Below, piece after piece: positions 19,225-29,588 of a DNA stretch of 64,000 nt. The stretch spans positions 559,797-623,796 of the forward strand of contig CM030942.1 in NCBI GenBank assembly GCA_018136815.1, written 5' to 3'. Each line of letters opens with the position of its first letter. Within the stretch, counting starts at the first letter, position 1. Both the position numbers and the translations under genes were made by a program. Below the pieces are notes generated by a model. It had not been told where the DNA came from. It did no database searches and was given only the letters and a program-made list of their open reading frames with translations. The DNA is from Isochrysis galbana (lineage: Eukaryota > Haptophyta > Isochrysidales > Isochrysidaceae).

Positions 19225-19650
19225 CCATCACATTCTTAGAGTAGGGGTCATGGGGGGGGGCCTCGCGCCCCTCCCCTCAGGCACTAACGTCCCTCCGGGA
19301 GGGGGCTTGTCAGTCATGCCCTCACGCCAGCTAGGCCTTTTGGCATGTGCTGAGCAATCAACACACTCATCCAGACTCTCCCAAACAGCATACATACCGC
19401 GACGCGCAATCCTTCGCCCACCCCCATTCCAAAGCGTACTGACTCCCCCCCTCCATCCCTCCATCTCTGAGCCACAGACTGACAGACGACAGGGACGGCC
19501 CCCGAGGCCGGCGGGGCGAGCAAGGGAGAGGCAGGCAGGGGGGGCCAAGGGCGAAGGCGAAGCCCAAGCCTCCACTGCCCCATGAGCCGCCCAGCCGGCC
19601 AATTGGAGGGACCTGCAGTTCCCCCCGGAGGGGGGCCATTGCGCGCGCAG
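19225..19650 (+). repeat. Dispersed repeat family A copy
   Basis: Begins near GTAGGGGTCATGGGGGGGGCC. The reverse complement matches copy 1 at GGGGCAGTGGAGGCTTGGG and CTTGGCCCCCCCTGCC. Some 155 bases after the previous copy, same orientation. Confidence 0.6.
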
Positions 19651-20151
19651 GCGGCACGCGAGCACGCGACGACCTGACGACCTAAGAGCGCGAAGAAAGA
19701 AGAAAGGCACAAGAAGCGACAGATAAAAAGGACCGGCACACACACGAGCAAAAAAGGTAAGAAATGCGAAAGTTTGCATTAGTCCGCAGGTGAAAGACAT
19801 CGGGCAACTGAGACAGCGGCGAGGGACCGGCGCGAACTCGAGAAGAGAACGACCCAAAAGACCCCGGGGATGGAGAGACAGTATAAGGTGAGCAACACTC
19901 ACGTTTGCGTTTGTCTGCAGAATATAGCCGATAGATAGGCCTGCCCCAGCCCCCCCCCCCCCGCCTGGCCCGTCGTAGTGCGTAGTGCACGCGGGCCCAC
20001 CCCCCTTAGCCCTTAGCCCTTAGGGAGGGTAGTGGGTGCGGGGGGGAGAGTGTGGGGCTTAGGCGATGGCGAGCGCGATACCAGAGTGGTGTGAGTCAGT
20101 AGATAAAAGCGTAGCGGGCACCTTCAAGAAATTTTTTTTAGCCCAGTACCA

Positions 20152-20525
20152 TCACGACAAACCGCAGCGCAGCAAGGGCAGTTTAGGGGGCAGTGGAGGT
20201 TGGGGCTCAGCCCCTGGCCCCGCCCTGCCTCTCCCACGCTTGCCTCGCTGGCCATTGGGTCCGCCCGAAGTCCCTTGTATGCCTGGCGACCAGGGACAGG
20301 GGGCGGGGCGAGGGGGGGGCTCAGCTCGAGGGCAGGCCCAGCGCGGGCGTGGGAGTGCAGCTCGCGGCCCGCGCCCACGAGGGGTCTTTGGGCCAGATTG
20401 ATGAGTGCCCAGCCCAAGGGCAAGGGCTGGGGTTGAATGTACGGGCCCACCCCGGGAGGTGTCCGCGATGGAGTGAGGGGGGCGCGAGGCCCGCCCATTG
20501 ACCCCCACTTATAAAAGTAGGTTGG
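20152..20525 (-). repeat. Dispersed repeat family A, copy closest to copy 1
   Basis: Nearly the same sequence as 1128-1502 from CAGCAAGGGCAG to ACTTATAAAAGTAGGT. On the minus strand it begins with the ACTT-TTAT-AAGT stem-loop. The closeness of these two copies, 19 kb apart, suggests recent activity. Confidence 0.75.
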
Positions 20526-21538
20526 CCAACGCCATTGAAACACTACGCCAAAACTCCCCGAACGGCGTCTCAGTTAGAATATTATTATTATATCTGAGCG
20601 CTGAAGGCAAGCTGCTATAATCACGTGCAACTGCCACAACAAGGGCGAGCGGATGGGATTGATTTCAGGGACACATGCACACCAACTTCCATTCATTATC
20701 ATGGGCATGCGCCACGCACACTCCCGCGTCAAATCAAAACCCAAATGGCAGGTCGTGGCGACACGCACCTTCGTGGAGCCATTGTGCCGGTGCTCGTCAC
20801 GCTGCAGCATCTCTCGCTTGCAACTTCTTGGTGCCGTATGTCTACATGGTCTAAATCACGTAAAGTCACACGCCCGCGCCTCTCTCTCATGCTTCATTCC
20901 CTGTGAAAGAGAGACCCAAGCCTCTAACGCATCGGCCGCTGTGCCGCAATGTTCCATGAGGTGTAAGCGAGGACATACGAAGCGCCAAATATCGAGGATA
21001 GTGAAGCTAAGTGAGGATAGTAGGTACCGCGACATCGCCTCACTCAGGAGTTCCGTCGTCTTCCTATTGCTGAATGACGTATAGACTCCATGATTCCAAG
21101 CACGGGGACGAAGATGGAACCACTTTGCTTCCGCAGTGAAGGAATCGAAACAGCTCTTGTCAACTAGTGGCCCATCCGTTCGCAGTGCGAGTGTAGATGG
21201 TGGTGATGCGAAGCGGAGTGATGGACGGCTGCCTCGAGCAACTTGTCAACTGAGTCCTCATGGCCAGCAGTGTAAGGGAAGGCATTCTCAAGGACGGCAG
21301 CCAGTTGCAACTTGTTGATCGCGATGTCGTAGCCGCGGTCCACAAGGATTTCGCGGAGGAGGTCCTTCGAAAAACCGCGCAATTGGGTGTCACAATACAG
21401 GGAGACTTGGGCCGAGCACATTGTGGAGTCAAAGCGGAAGCACGCTTTCGGGATTCGTGTCACGTCAGCTCCCGATGATGGCATTCGAGCGCGCGGTTGC
21501 GAGCGAGGGTCGTGAGGGAATGGGGTTGAGTAGAGTCC
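20526..21538. other. No firm gene; possible 3' flank of the MFS gene
   Basis: Open frames exist on both strands. The most protein-like is on the minus strand at 21164-21484 (FSKDLLREILVDRGYDIAINKLQLAAVLENAFPY), but it has no start, splice or homology support that I can see. It may be transcribed 3' UTR or a separate unknown exon. Confidence 0.3.
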
Positions 21539-24148
21539 TTATTGGATCGTGATTGAGATGCTAGCCTCGCGCACCTGCAGTGCTTTGATCGCCGCCTCAT
21601 CCTCGGGTCCGACAGCAGGCATGGGTTCGAGCATTGCCTCTGTGATGCCGGCCTCCTTCTCGGCGATTCGCTTGAGACGGCGCTTAAAGGCGGCGTGGGA
21701 GGCGATGTATGCGAATCCGGCAGCGCCCGCAAAGGCCGCAGCCACACGATAAGTCAACGGATGATCTACCATGTACAGCCGGCCATAGAGTGGAGGACCT
21801 GCGAATCCCCGGGGCGAATGTCCAGGACATGACGGGATGAGTTCAAGATGTGACGCGTGAATACCGCAAACGAGCCTACGTCGGCCACAAGCAAGCTCTG
21901 TGGGCCCCCTCGGAATGGTCGCACGGCGTATGCGCTCGAGCACTTTTCCACACACCGATGACCCGTCCGGCAGAAGATGTGATGGAGGCAACAGACATTA
22001 CCCTGCCCATCGTTTCCTTGGTAGCGAGTCGTGAGAGGAACGGTGAGATGGACCCGGACGTGAAGATCATTCCTGACGTACCAGCGACAGCGCACACGCT
22101 GAAGAGGGCGAGACGAGTCGCGAAGGTGGGTGGGAGGTGGATCGTCGAGTACCCAAAGTAGGCCAAGAAGGAGAGGACAGCCCCGAATGCGGCGCAGCTG
22201 TAGCGTGAGGCATGATGTGTCAGCACGGGCTTTCGCGGTGGCGTCCGCGCCGCGAGACCAAGCGCGTCCCGGGCTTGGTAGCTACAGCATCACTGACGGA
22301 ACAGGCCCGCTCTCCTCGTCAAGAAGGCTGTGGTGACGCACCGCATCAAGCCCAAGGATCGTTGCAAGCGGTCAAAGGCTAGGGTCCGGAGCGTCAAGCC
22401 GACTACAGATGTGGCCATCATGACAAAGCCAAATTGCAGAGACCTGCGGAGGCGGTTAGGTGAAAAAAGGTGCAGGCGAGATGAACGGGACTGCTTGGGT
22501 CAGACTGCCCGTGCTCTTGGATCACACGCAAAGCAAGTATACATCTATGGCTCCCGCCCATCTTCAGCACGGAGCGGAAGAGGGGACAGTACGACCCCAC
22601 ATGACCTCGGAAAGTAGACACCGTGCCCATTTGCCACCAGAATCGTCCCGAGCGCTGACCTAAAGTTGAAAACTTCTGCCAACCACAACGCCTGGCAGAC
22701 CATCAGGCTCGATGAGGCAGTGTTCGTGAGGAGAGACCCGATGCCGACGATCGTGACGACGCTCCATTGGGTTTTGGTAGGCACGATGGTCGAGTCGCGG
22801 CGCTTGAAAATGGGCTTGCCGTTCTCGTCCTTGTCAGCTTTGCTACTGCCCGGGTGCCGGAGGGATAGAGGCATCTGCTGGCACATGGGGAGGGGGCAGA
22901 TGGAATACGATCCCCGTCGCACCATCCTTTCATAGCAGCACATGGCAGGAGTGACGAGGCTCTGCTTGCGGCCAACCGTGATGCCTAAACAAGGGCTTGG
23001 TTTGGTCACCCCACACGTCGAATGTTGCGTACCTGCTCCTCAAGACACTGCTCTGGAGGAGGCAAATAGAAGTAGGCCACAAAGAGCGCAGCAAAGCCGA
23101 CAAATGCGCCCACGTAGAAGGGAGCACGTACTGAAAAGGGCGGGACACGTTTCAGGCGCGAATCCGCATCGGGTCAATGGCGCATGCCCGCGGGTGCCAT
23201 CGGTTCCTTCTGACGGACCCGATGACCAGCGCAACAACGCATCGTCATCGGAAGGTGGTGCACGCACGCACCATCGAGCTCAGAGAGGCCGGCGCCTACG
23301 CCCGGCCCAAACATGAAGCAGAGAGAGGCGATGACACCAATCCAAGACATGAGCTTGGGACGTTCGGATGGGCTAGTGATGTCAGCAATGTATCTGCGGG
23401 CAATGACAGAATAGATGGGCGCAGGGAGGGGAGAAGTGGGGAAGGGGCACGCTGTGGACGATGCCGTCACATGTCATCCGTCGGCGCTATTGCCCTCACC
23501 AACACAGACACCTGCGTACCCACCACTCTTGAGTGCGAGGAGGACATGGCACGTGAAATGGGCAACTCACGCATTGGCCGTGGATGATGTGCCCGAAAAA
23601 CTGCCGAGGAAGAAGCGCCACGCAAGCAGCCACTTATAAGAGGGCGCAAGCCCCGAGCCCAGCATACCGACGGCTGAGCCTGCGAGCGAGATGAGTAAAA
23701 TGGGCCGTCGGCCGACACGGTCAGAGGCGGCTCCCATCCACAGCCCAGCCCCCATCTGCGCAATGGCAAACGTCGAGAAGAGGATGCCCAACATCGACGC
23801 GTCGCCTCCGAGACTTTCGACGAAGAAGGGCATGACGGGCACCGTGAGCGCTGAGCCGAGCATGTCGATCGCGACGGTGGTGTAGACACAGAGGAGCGCC
23901 TTGTCTCGGGAGCCGTAGATCTTGGGCGCAGCGGCTTCCTTGGCGGGGAAACCGTCCTGGCTTGGCTTGATCGAGCGCTCCTTGGAGAGCGGGGGCGAGC
24001 CGATCTGGATGGCAGCCGTCGCGGGCGTGAGCGGTGTGCGCCGGCTCGGCTGGCGCGGGCTCGAGAAGCGGGCGGCGCGCTCACGCGCTGCGGAGAGGAC
24101 GGCCTCGGCCTGTGCGGCCTCGCGCTCTGCGAGCGAGAGCGTCTCCAT
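21539..24148 (-). CDS. Major facilitator superfamily transporter
   Basis: Seven exons on the minus strand: 24148-23571, 23393-23272, 23130-23033, 22874-22660, 22443-22342, 22197-21956 and 21798-21539. Every junction is GT-AG and the phases add up to 538 residues. The N-terminus (about 85 residues) is polar and may be a targeting or regulatory tail. TM1 is ALLCVYTTVAIDMLGSALTVPVMPFFV. The MFS signature loop 2-3 is GAASDRVGRRPILL. A weaker copy (SPSERPKLMSWIG) follows TM4-5. A charged central loop (SSKADKDENGKPIFKRRD) separates the two six-helix halves, and GRVMSVASITSSAGRVIGPPLYG lies near TM11. The layout resembles bacterial TetA-type and eukaryotic DHA1-like drug/H+ antiporters; the substrate cannot be told. 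It shares an upstream region with the divergent V-ATPase gene. Confidence 0.88.
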
Positions 24149-24989
24149 CAGCGTTCCACGAGAGTCAGGCGGAAGGCACAGGAGGGAGGAAGCGAGGGAA
24201 CGGGGAGAGAGAGCGCGGGCAAGAGGCAGGGCGCGCGCGCGAGAGGCGCGGGAGGCGCGGCGGTGGACGGCGCGGCGCGGCCGGAGAGGGCAGCGGTCTG
24301 GCGGTTCTAAGTGTAGTTGACGCGGGGGGGGGCCACGGCGCGCGGGGGGGGGGGGGGGGGCGGGGGAGTTCTAAGTGTAGTCCGGCGTGGGCCGGCCGGC
24401 GGAGGAGAGAGAGAAGGGGAAGGGGGGGGGGGGGACAGCGCCGGCGGCGCGTCGGGGATTTGACCGTGCAGCGGCGGCCCTTTCCCCCCTCCCCCCCCCC
24501 TCTTTTTCCCTTTGCCTTCCCTCCCCCCCGCTGTATCATCGCTGCCCCCTCGACTCTCTGTGGCTTCTCGGCCCCCCCCCCTCGCCCCCCGCGCGCGCCC
24601 CCCCCCCGGCCTGCCCGCGCTCGCCACTGCCCCCCCCCCCCCCCCCCTTCTCGGCCCCCCTTCCCCCCCCCCGCGCGCCGCCCCCCCCCTCCCCCCCCCC
24701 CCTCCCCCCCCTTCTCTTCTCTGCTTGCCCCCCCCAACCCCCCCCCCCCCCCTTCTTCCCCCCCCCCCCCCCCCCCTCCCCCCCCCGAAAAGGACGAGGA
24801 CGCTGGTGCGCCGCTAGCACCCCCCCCCTCTCCTCCCCCCTCTCCGTCTCCAACCCCCCCCTCCCCCATAGCTTGCGCTCTCGCCAACGTGCGCACCGCT
24901 CCACCTCACCTGCACGCGCTGCCCTCGGCATGCGCGCTGCCCTCGCCTCCACTCCTTCTACCCCCACCCTTCCCCTCTGGTCACAGACC
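24149..24989. promoter_or_regulatory. Shared upstream region of two divergent genes, C/G-tract rich
   Basis: 840 bases between the MFS start (minus) and the V-ATPase c start (plus). It contains long G runs at 24340-24366 and 24425-24435 and many C runs from 24485 to 24860. For each gene, C tracts lie on its own sense strand. No TATA motif stands out. Proline-rich open frames here are a by-product of CCC repeats. Confidence 0.55.
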
Positions 24990-25808
24990 ATGGCCTTCGA
25001 CGAGCTCTGCCCGCCCACCGCGCCGTTCTTCGGCTTCATGGGAGCCGCGGTCGCGCTCATCTTTGCCAGTGAGTTCGGGGCCGAGCGGCTAGAAAGGCCG
25101 TAAATCCTGCACGGGGATTCTCGCGCATTGGGCGCCCGCTGGGTCTTGCGGCTCTGAAATCGGCTCCCGCCCCCTCTCTGCATGAGGCTGACCAGCCCCC
25201 CCCCTCCCCGCCGTAGACCTGGGTGCCGCGTATGGCACTGCCAAGTCTGGGGTCGGCGTGTCGTCGATGGGTGTGATGAAGCCGGACCTGATCATGAAGT
25301 CGATCATTCCTGTGGTCATGGCTGGTGTGCTCGGTATCTACGGCCTCATCATCGCTGTCATCATTGCCAACGGAGGTGAGGCTTGACTCCTCAAAGCACC
25401 CGTGCCCGCCCATTGCGTGCGGATCTTCGGCGAACAGTGAGGGTATACTTTGACCTTCGCCAGATCTACAGTCCCTTTCGCCCAAAAGCTGGCTGCGCTG
25501 CGCTCGCACTGAGGTTTTCCTCCCTATTGGTGGCAGTCACCACCCCGACCTCTGATGGCGTGACAAAGTACTCGTCCTTCACCGGCTTCGCTCACCTCGC
25601 GGCGGGTCTTGCGTGCGGTCTGAGTGGTCTTGCTGCTGGCATTGCGATTGGCATCGTTGGCGACGCGGGTGTGCGCGCCAACGCTCAGCAGGCCAAGCTG
25701 TACGTCGGCATGGTTCTCATCCTTATCTTCGCTGAGGCGCTCGGCCTCTACGGCCTCATTGTCGGCCTGATCCTCACCTCGAAGACGCACACCTGCGGTG
25801 GCGCGTAA
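24990..25808 (+). CDS. V-type proton ATPase 16-kDa proteolipid subunit c
   Basis: Exons 24990-25068, 25217-25375 and 25537-25808; GT-AG junctions, phases agree, 169 residues, TAA stop. The protein has the four-helix c-subunit layout: [22 protein letters not shown] (TM1), [31 protein letters not shown] (TM2), [31 protein letters not shown] (TM3) and [22 protein letters not shown] (TM4). The proton-carrying Glu is in [10 protein letters not shown]. Length matches the family (about 155-170). It forms the membrane ring of the V-ATPase that acidifies vacuoles and endomembranes. Confidence 0.97.
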
Positions 25809-26503
25809 TCAATAATTCTTCCCATCCTGTGGAACAGGCGCCTGCGTTGCCTCCAAGCGCAGAACCATTAGGCGGCTATCTGAAAGCTATTGTGTGCATT
25901 GGAGCCCTTGATGGTGAAGCGTCTTGGCAAGCGCGGTGTGGGATGGGGGATGAACCGAGTGTCACGAATGGGAAGATGAGTGGGCGGAGAATAATCTGCG
26001 GGGCTGGCGTGGCCATGCAGCATTGGCCGACGTGGAGGAGCCGAAGGTTACGCCGCGTCGACCCGACTCCGTCGAGTCGGAAACCGGGTGAGACAAGTTC
26101 GGAGCCGATCAGCATCCTGATTTCTCTTGCATCTTCACAAAGTACATTAATGAGATGCGCGTGTGCTGTTCTTCCGTCGCCCGATTAGCCATGCGTTACG
26201 CCAACCTCCTAGATAATGCCTTCGGTCGCACATTCCCTGTGTCTTAAGTGTTAGTGGTGCTCGTGTTCGTTTGGCTAGGTGCCGGCGTGCCGCGCGCCGG
26301 TAAGGTCTTGTTGCGTCTCTTTGCATCTGTATCTGTATGGATGGGTGTGCCGCTGCGTGAGTGCTGAGTCTGTGTGTTCAAATCAAACTGCTATGTTCAG
26401 GTGGTTCGGTACGTTCCAAAAAAACTTTATGAAAAGTTTCGCCTCGCACATGGCCCTAATCCTAAGAAGACCTCGCTAAGTATAAGTAAAAGTAAGTCCA
26501 CTC
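25809..26503. other. 3' flank of the V-ATPase gene, no gene seen
   Basis: No coding feature supported on either strand; presumably 3' UTR followed by intergenic DNA. Confidence 0.35.
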
Positions 26504-26699
26504 AACGACCAACTATCGATATAACGATAGGGTCATGGACCGCGCGCCGCCTCGCTCCCCCCGCTGCCGCCGCGCTGGACGACGTGCTCATGGAGACGCC
26601 CCTGTCGCCCAAGCGACCACGCCAGGACGACCCACCCGACCAGGTGGCCAGGTGGGCGCGCATGAACCGCCGCGCCACGCGCTCCACCCATTCGCCATT
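26504..26699 (+). repeat. Hairpin-led element with KRPR-containing frame
   Basis: Starts with the perfect stem CTATCG-ATATAA-CGATAG (26507-26524) then GGTCATGGACCGCGCGCCG. A frame inside reads METPLSPKRPRQDDPPDQV, nearly the same as MDTPLSPKRPRQDDPPSQV in the element at 41642 and related to MDLSLAKRPRPPSEAEQV in the one at 27214. The basic KRPR cluster looks like a nuclear signal. It joins directly to an oppositely oriented LINE fragment. Confidence 0.65.
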
Positions 26700-27135
26700 C
26701 GAGGTTCGAGGGAGCGGCGTAGGCTAGGGTAGTCCGATGCCAGTAGTTGGGTGTCGTCGGCGAATTGGCTAATTTTGAGTTCGGCTCCGTTTATTATAAT
26801 GCCGTAGTTAATGCTGTCGTCGTTGTTTGTTTATGGTTTATGGCGCGGGTGAGGGCTTCCGCCATGAGGATGAGGAGGAAGGATAGCGGGGATAGCGGGC
26901 ATCCCTGTGGGACCCCGCTGTTTATGGTTTATGGTGAAAGGGAAGCTCCTGTCTCCGTTCGTTTTGATGTACCGTATCGGGCGTGGGTACGGGTGTTTGT
27001 CAGCGCCTTCGTTCGCGTATCTTTTGAAGTTTTCGCCGAAGTTGAGTCGGTCTAGGTCTAGTGCTAAGTGGTAGAACGCCCAGCGGCCACTCTATCGAAA
27101 GCCTTTTCCCAGCTCTAGTGCGAGGAGGAGTGTAG
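26700..27135 (-). mobile_element. LINE reverse transcriptase remnant with frameshifts
   Basis: The minus strand reads RYIKTNGDRSFPF, then in a shifted frame GVPQGCPLSPLSFLL and MAEALTRAINHK, then in another frame KISQFADDTQLLASDYPSL. These are the classic RT motifs GVPQGxPLSP and FADD. One break is a small duplication: TTTATGGTTTATGG occurs at 26829-26842 and again at 26920-26933. Not functional. Confidence 0.8.
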
Positions 27136-27213
27136 GGTCCAGGCCCTGGGACCTTCCCTATTGTAGCGTCCGGCTGGTGTGGTGTGGCTGTGGGTGGTGT
27201 TGTGTGTGGCCAA

Positions 27214-27700
27214 CTAAGTTTATACTTGGACACGATGGAGCGCGCCGGCGCGACTCCCCTCTCTTTCGGGCCCCCCGCCGAGGGCGGCCCCCCTGCCCAC
27301 ATGGACCTGTCGCTCGCGAAGCGGCCGCGTCCGCCCTCGGAGGCCGAGCAGGTGCGCGCGACCCAGGTCGCGTCAGGCCTCGCTCGGCCACATCACACAC
27401 AGCAGCCATGCTGGCCCTCCCCATGGGGGGCAGCAGACTGCAGACCTCAGAAGGACAGCATCGGGCAAGAGGGACTCGCACTCCACAGGGCATGCCTTAT
27501 GGCAGAGGCCCCTCCCACCCTGGCAAGGGCCGCACCGCCTCGGCGGCGCGGCCCGCGGCCGGGTGGCCCTTATGGGCACAACATCTTGACAACCTGTCTG
27601 ACACAAGCAAGCCTCACACACCTCTGGCCACACAGAGACAGAACGCCAGCCGCTGCACGTAACACGAGACCTCCTGGACAAGAGGCTGCAACCTCAGGTT
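27214..27700 (+). repeat. Hairpin-led element with KRPR-containing frame
   Basis: Starts AACTAAG-TTTATA-CTTGGAC then ACGATGGAGCGCGCC. The ATG opens MERAGATPLSFGPPAEGGPPAHMDLSLAKRPRPPSEAEQVRATQ, which shares the MDxxLxKRPR motif with the elements at 26504 and 41642. A plus-strand frame stays open to 27741, but I recognise no domain after the first 45 residues. The end is uncertain. Confidence 0.55.
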
Positions 27701-27771
27701 TGGTTGTTTTTTTTTACGAATGCCCTGTGAAATGTATATAGAAATTAGAACTCCCCCCCTCGCCCTTTGCC

Positions 27772-28650
27772 CTACCCCCTTCTGTACCCCGCCCCCCCCC
27801 CCTTGTTTCTTTGCCTCCTCTCGCGCCAATGTCCCTCCTCCGTCCAGTGGACAGTGCATCGGAGCCCGAGGCGGAGTGCGCACTTGCGCTCGCGCGCATG
27901 CACCAGGGTCCCTGGTGCCCACTGAGCGCCATGGGATGCCTGCACATGCGCACACCTCCTACCACCCTGGCAGAAACCCAGCGCTGCTGCTCGCGCAAGT
28001 TTGCGACAATGCATGATCTCAGGGCACACGCTGCGGCCGAGGCGTTCTACGCGAGGGCAGCGAGTGCAGACCGAGCCACATGCAACGCACGTTTTTGACG
28101 TGAAATACTCTGGTGTCCAAATCACTCGAAAGCGCTTTGCAAGCATGCGCGCCATTCCGATGCCAAGCGCAGGAGGGTTGCCTTTGCGTCCCGTCGTCAT
28201 TGTATGCGCATTCAGTCCCCATGCACCGTAAGCTAGCAGCATTGGTCGTTTGTCGCACGTAGGTTGCATTTTCTCGATGCGTTTAAACAGGCGCGAAATG
28301 CTTTGTTGTTGCTTCAAGTAAATTTTCCGGCGGCGACGGCGATACGCCACATGCGAGTAGAATGAAAGGCGAACTTGCAGCGTTTGCAGACTCTCGGCGC
28401 AGTACGCGCGATATGCCCCGAAGTCGAGTGCTTTCGAGTTGAATGCACTCAATGAGACTTCGGCATTTTGCACGTCTGCGGGTTTTTCGGATTCGAGCCT
28501 TTTCGCAAACACGTTCTCGCACGTCTCAGTCCGCCGCTGCCCTAGGAGAGGGGCTGAGATTCGCACCATTTCTATTTCTTGGCGAAGATTTTCGTAGTGG
28601 CAGGTGCCCCCCCCCTGGAGGTTTTTTATTGGGCATCGCGCCACGGTCAA
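27772..28650 (-). pseudogene. Fanzor-type (TnpB/IS605 OrfB-like) nuclease, C-terminal remnant
   Basis: A 292-codon minus-strand frame without a proper start. It reads FYSHVAYRRRRRKIYLKQQQ, then RPMLLAYGAWG (the AYGxWG segment around RuvC-II in eukaryotic TnpB homologues), GRKGNPPALGIGMARMLAKRF and WTPEYFTSKTCVACGS, the start of the TnpB/Fanzor zinc finger, with VCPEIMHC as a likely second half. The last RuvC acidic motif, expected as NRDxNA soon after the zinc finger, is replaced by ARAAALGF. The RuvC-I Asp motif is also not seen upstream. The protein is therefore truncated and probably dead. Fanzor proteins are RNA-guided DNA nucleases, often carried by transposons. The neighbouring DNA is repeat-rich. 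Confidence 0.65.
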
Positions 28651-28774
28651 AAAATGCAGCCCACCCCTTGCTAATGGTTAAAAAACATGTTTGACCGCCC
28701 TACTCCATGGGATGGTCCAGGGTCCAGGGCGACCAATCATCAATCATAAGATTAGTGAACTTGCCCGTACACAT

Positions 28775-28887
28775 TGACGGCAGGGGCTGAGGTTGGTTGA
28801 ACGGGCCCACCCCAGGGGGTTGCCGCGATGGAATGAGGGGGGCGCGATGCCCCCATTGACCATTGACCCCCACTTATAAAAGTAGGT
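28775..28887 (-). repeat. Dispersed repeat family A, 5'-end-only copy
   Basis: Matches only the last 110 bases of the plus-strand form of family A, from GGCAGGGGCTG to ACTTATAAAAGTAGGT. In the hairpin-first sense this is a copy that lost its 3' part. Confidence 0.7.
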
Positions 28888-28929
28888 TGCCTACCAGCCG
28901 CATACTTGGGTGCGCGGGTCATGGGGATG

Positions 28930-29115
28930 GGCAGTGGCTGCCAGCAGCCAATAAGTCCCCGGCACCCGCGGGGACTTCACCGTGTGGGGGGGGGGGGAGC
29001 GCTCCTTTTCTCCTTTTGAATTTGGTCTATGGGTGTTGCGGGGAGTCGTGTGAGAGGAGAAGAGCCGTGTGCCGTGTCGGCGCGCTCCACGGCAACCAAA
29101 TATAAACTTAGTTCA
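28930..29115 (-). repeat. Hairpin-led element
   Basis: On the minus strand: AACTAAG-TTTATA-TTTGGTT (29094-29113), then GCCGTGGAGCGCGCC. The body contains a G run near 28990. No protein recognised. Confidence 0.5.
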
Positions 29116-29588
29116 CATCCAACATCCAAGGTAGAAAATAGTAGCGTTGAAAGAGTGAGTGACCTGAGCCTACGACTAGAGTACACGATGGCTCCAAACA
29201 TTCCCTTATCACGAATCCTGCAAGCACGACACGCCCAACGGTTGTCCACTTATTAGGTCTCTGAGCTGGTTCGCCCCCCCTCGTTTGACTCCTCGTATTT
29301 GACCGGACTTGGCCTCCCGATGAACATCTCTCACATGTTGTGTTACGATGATTACCTTGACATTGACAGACATCTTGAAAGGGAGGACTATGCAAACGTT
29401 CGACTTGGAATTGCTACCTGTGCCTTGTATGTGGCCCGTTGCCCATGCCGGTTTCCTGACAAGGTATTGCATCTGCAAAGGCCACAACAACGTACTGTTC
29501 GAGCACCATACGATGAGGCGGAGGAGAGAGATATGTGTAGAGACGTGAATAGGAAGGAGACGCGGGCTGAGCACTAAGCAGCCATTGC

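Noticed and set aside
24034-25092. Long proline-rich frame across the C tracts
   Set aside because: It is a by-product of CCC repeats, overlaps MFS exon 1 on the other strand, and has no domain.
27177-27662. 161-codon frame over the hairpin-led repeat as a host gene
   Set aside because: It overlaps the repeat body and starts before the hairpin; no domain or splice support.
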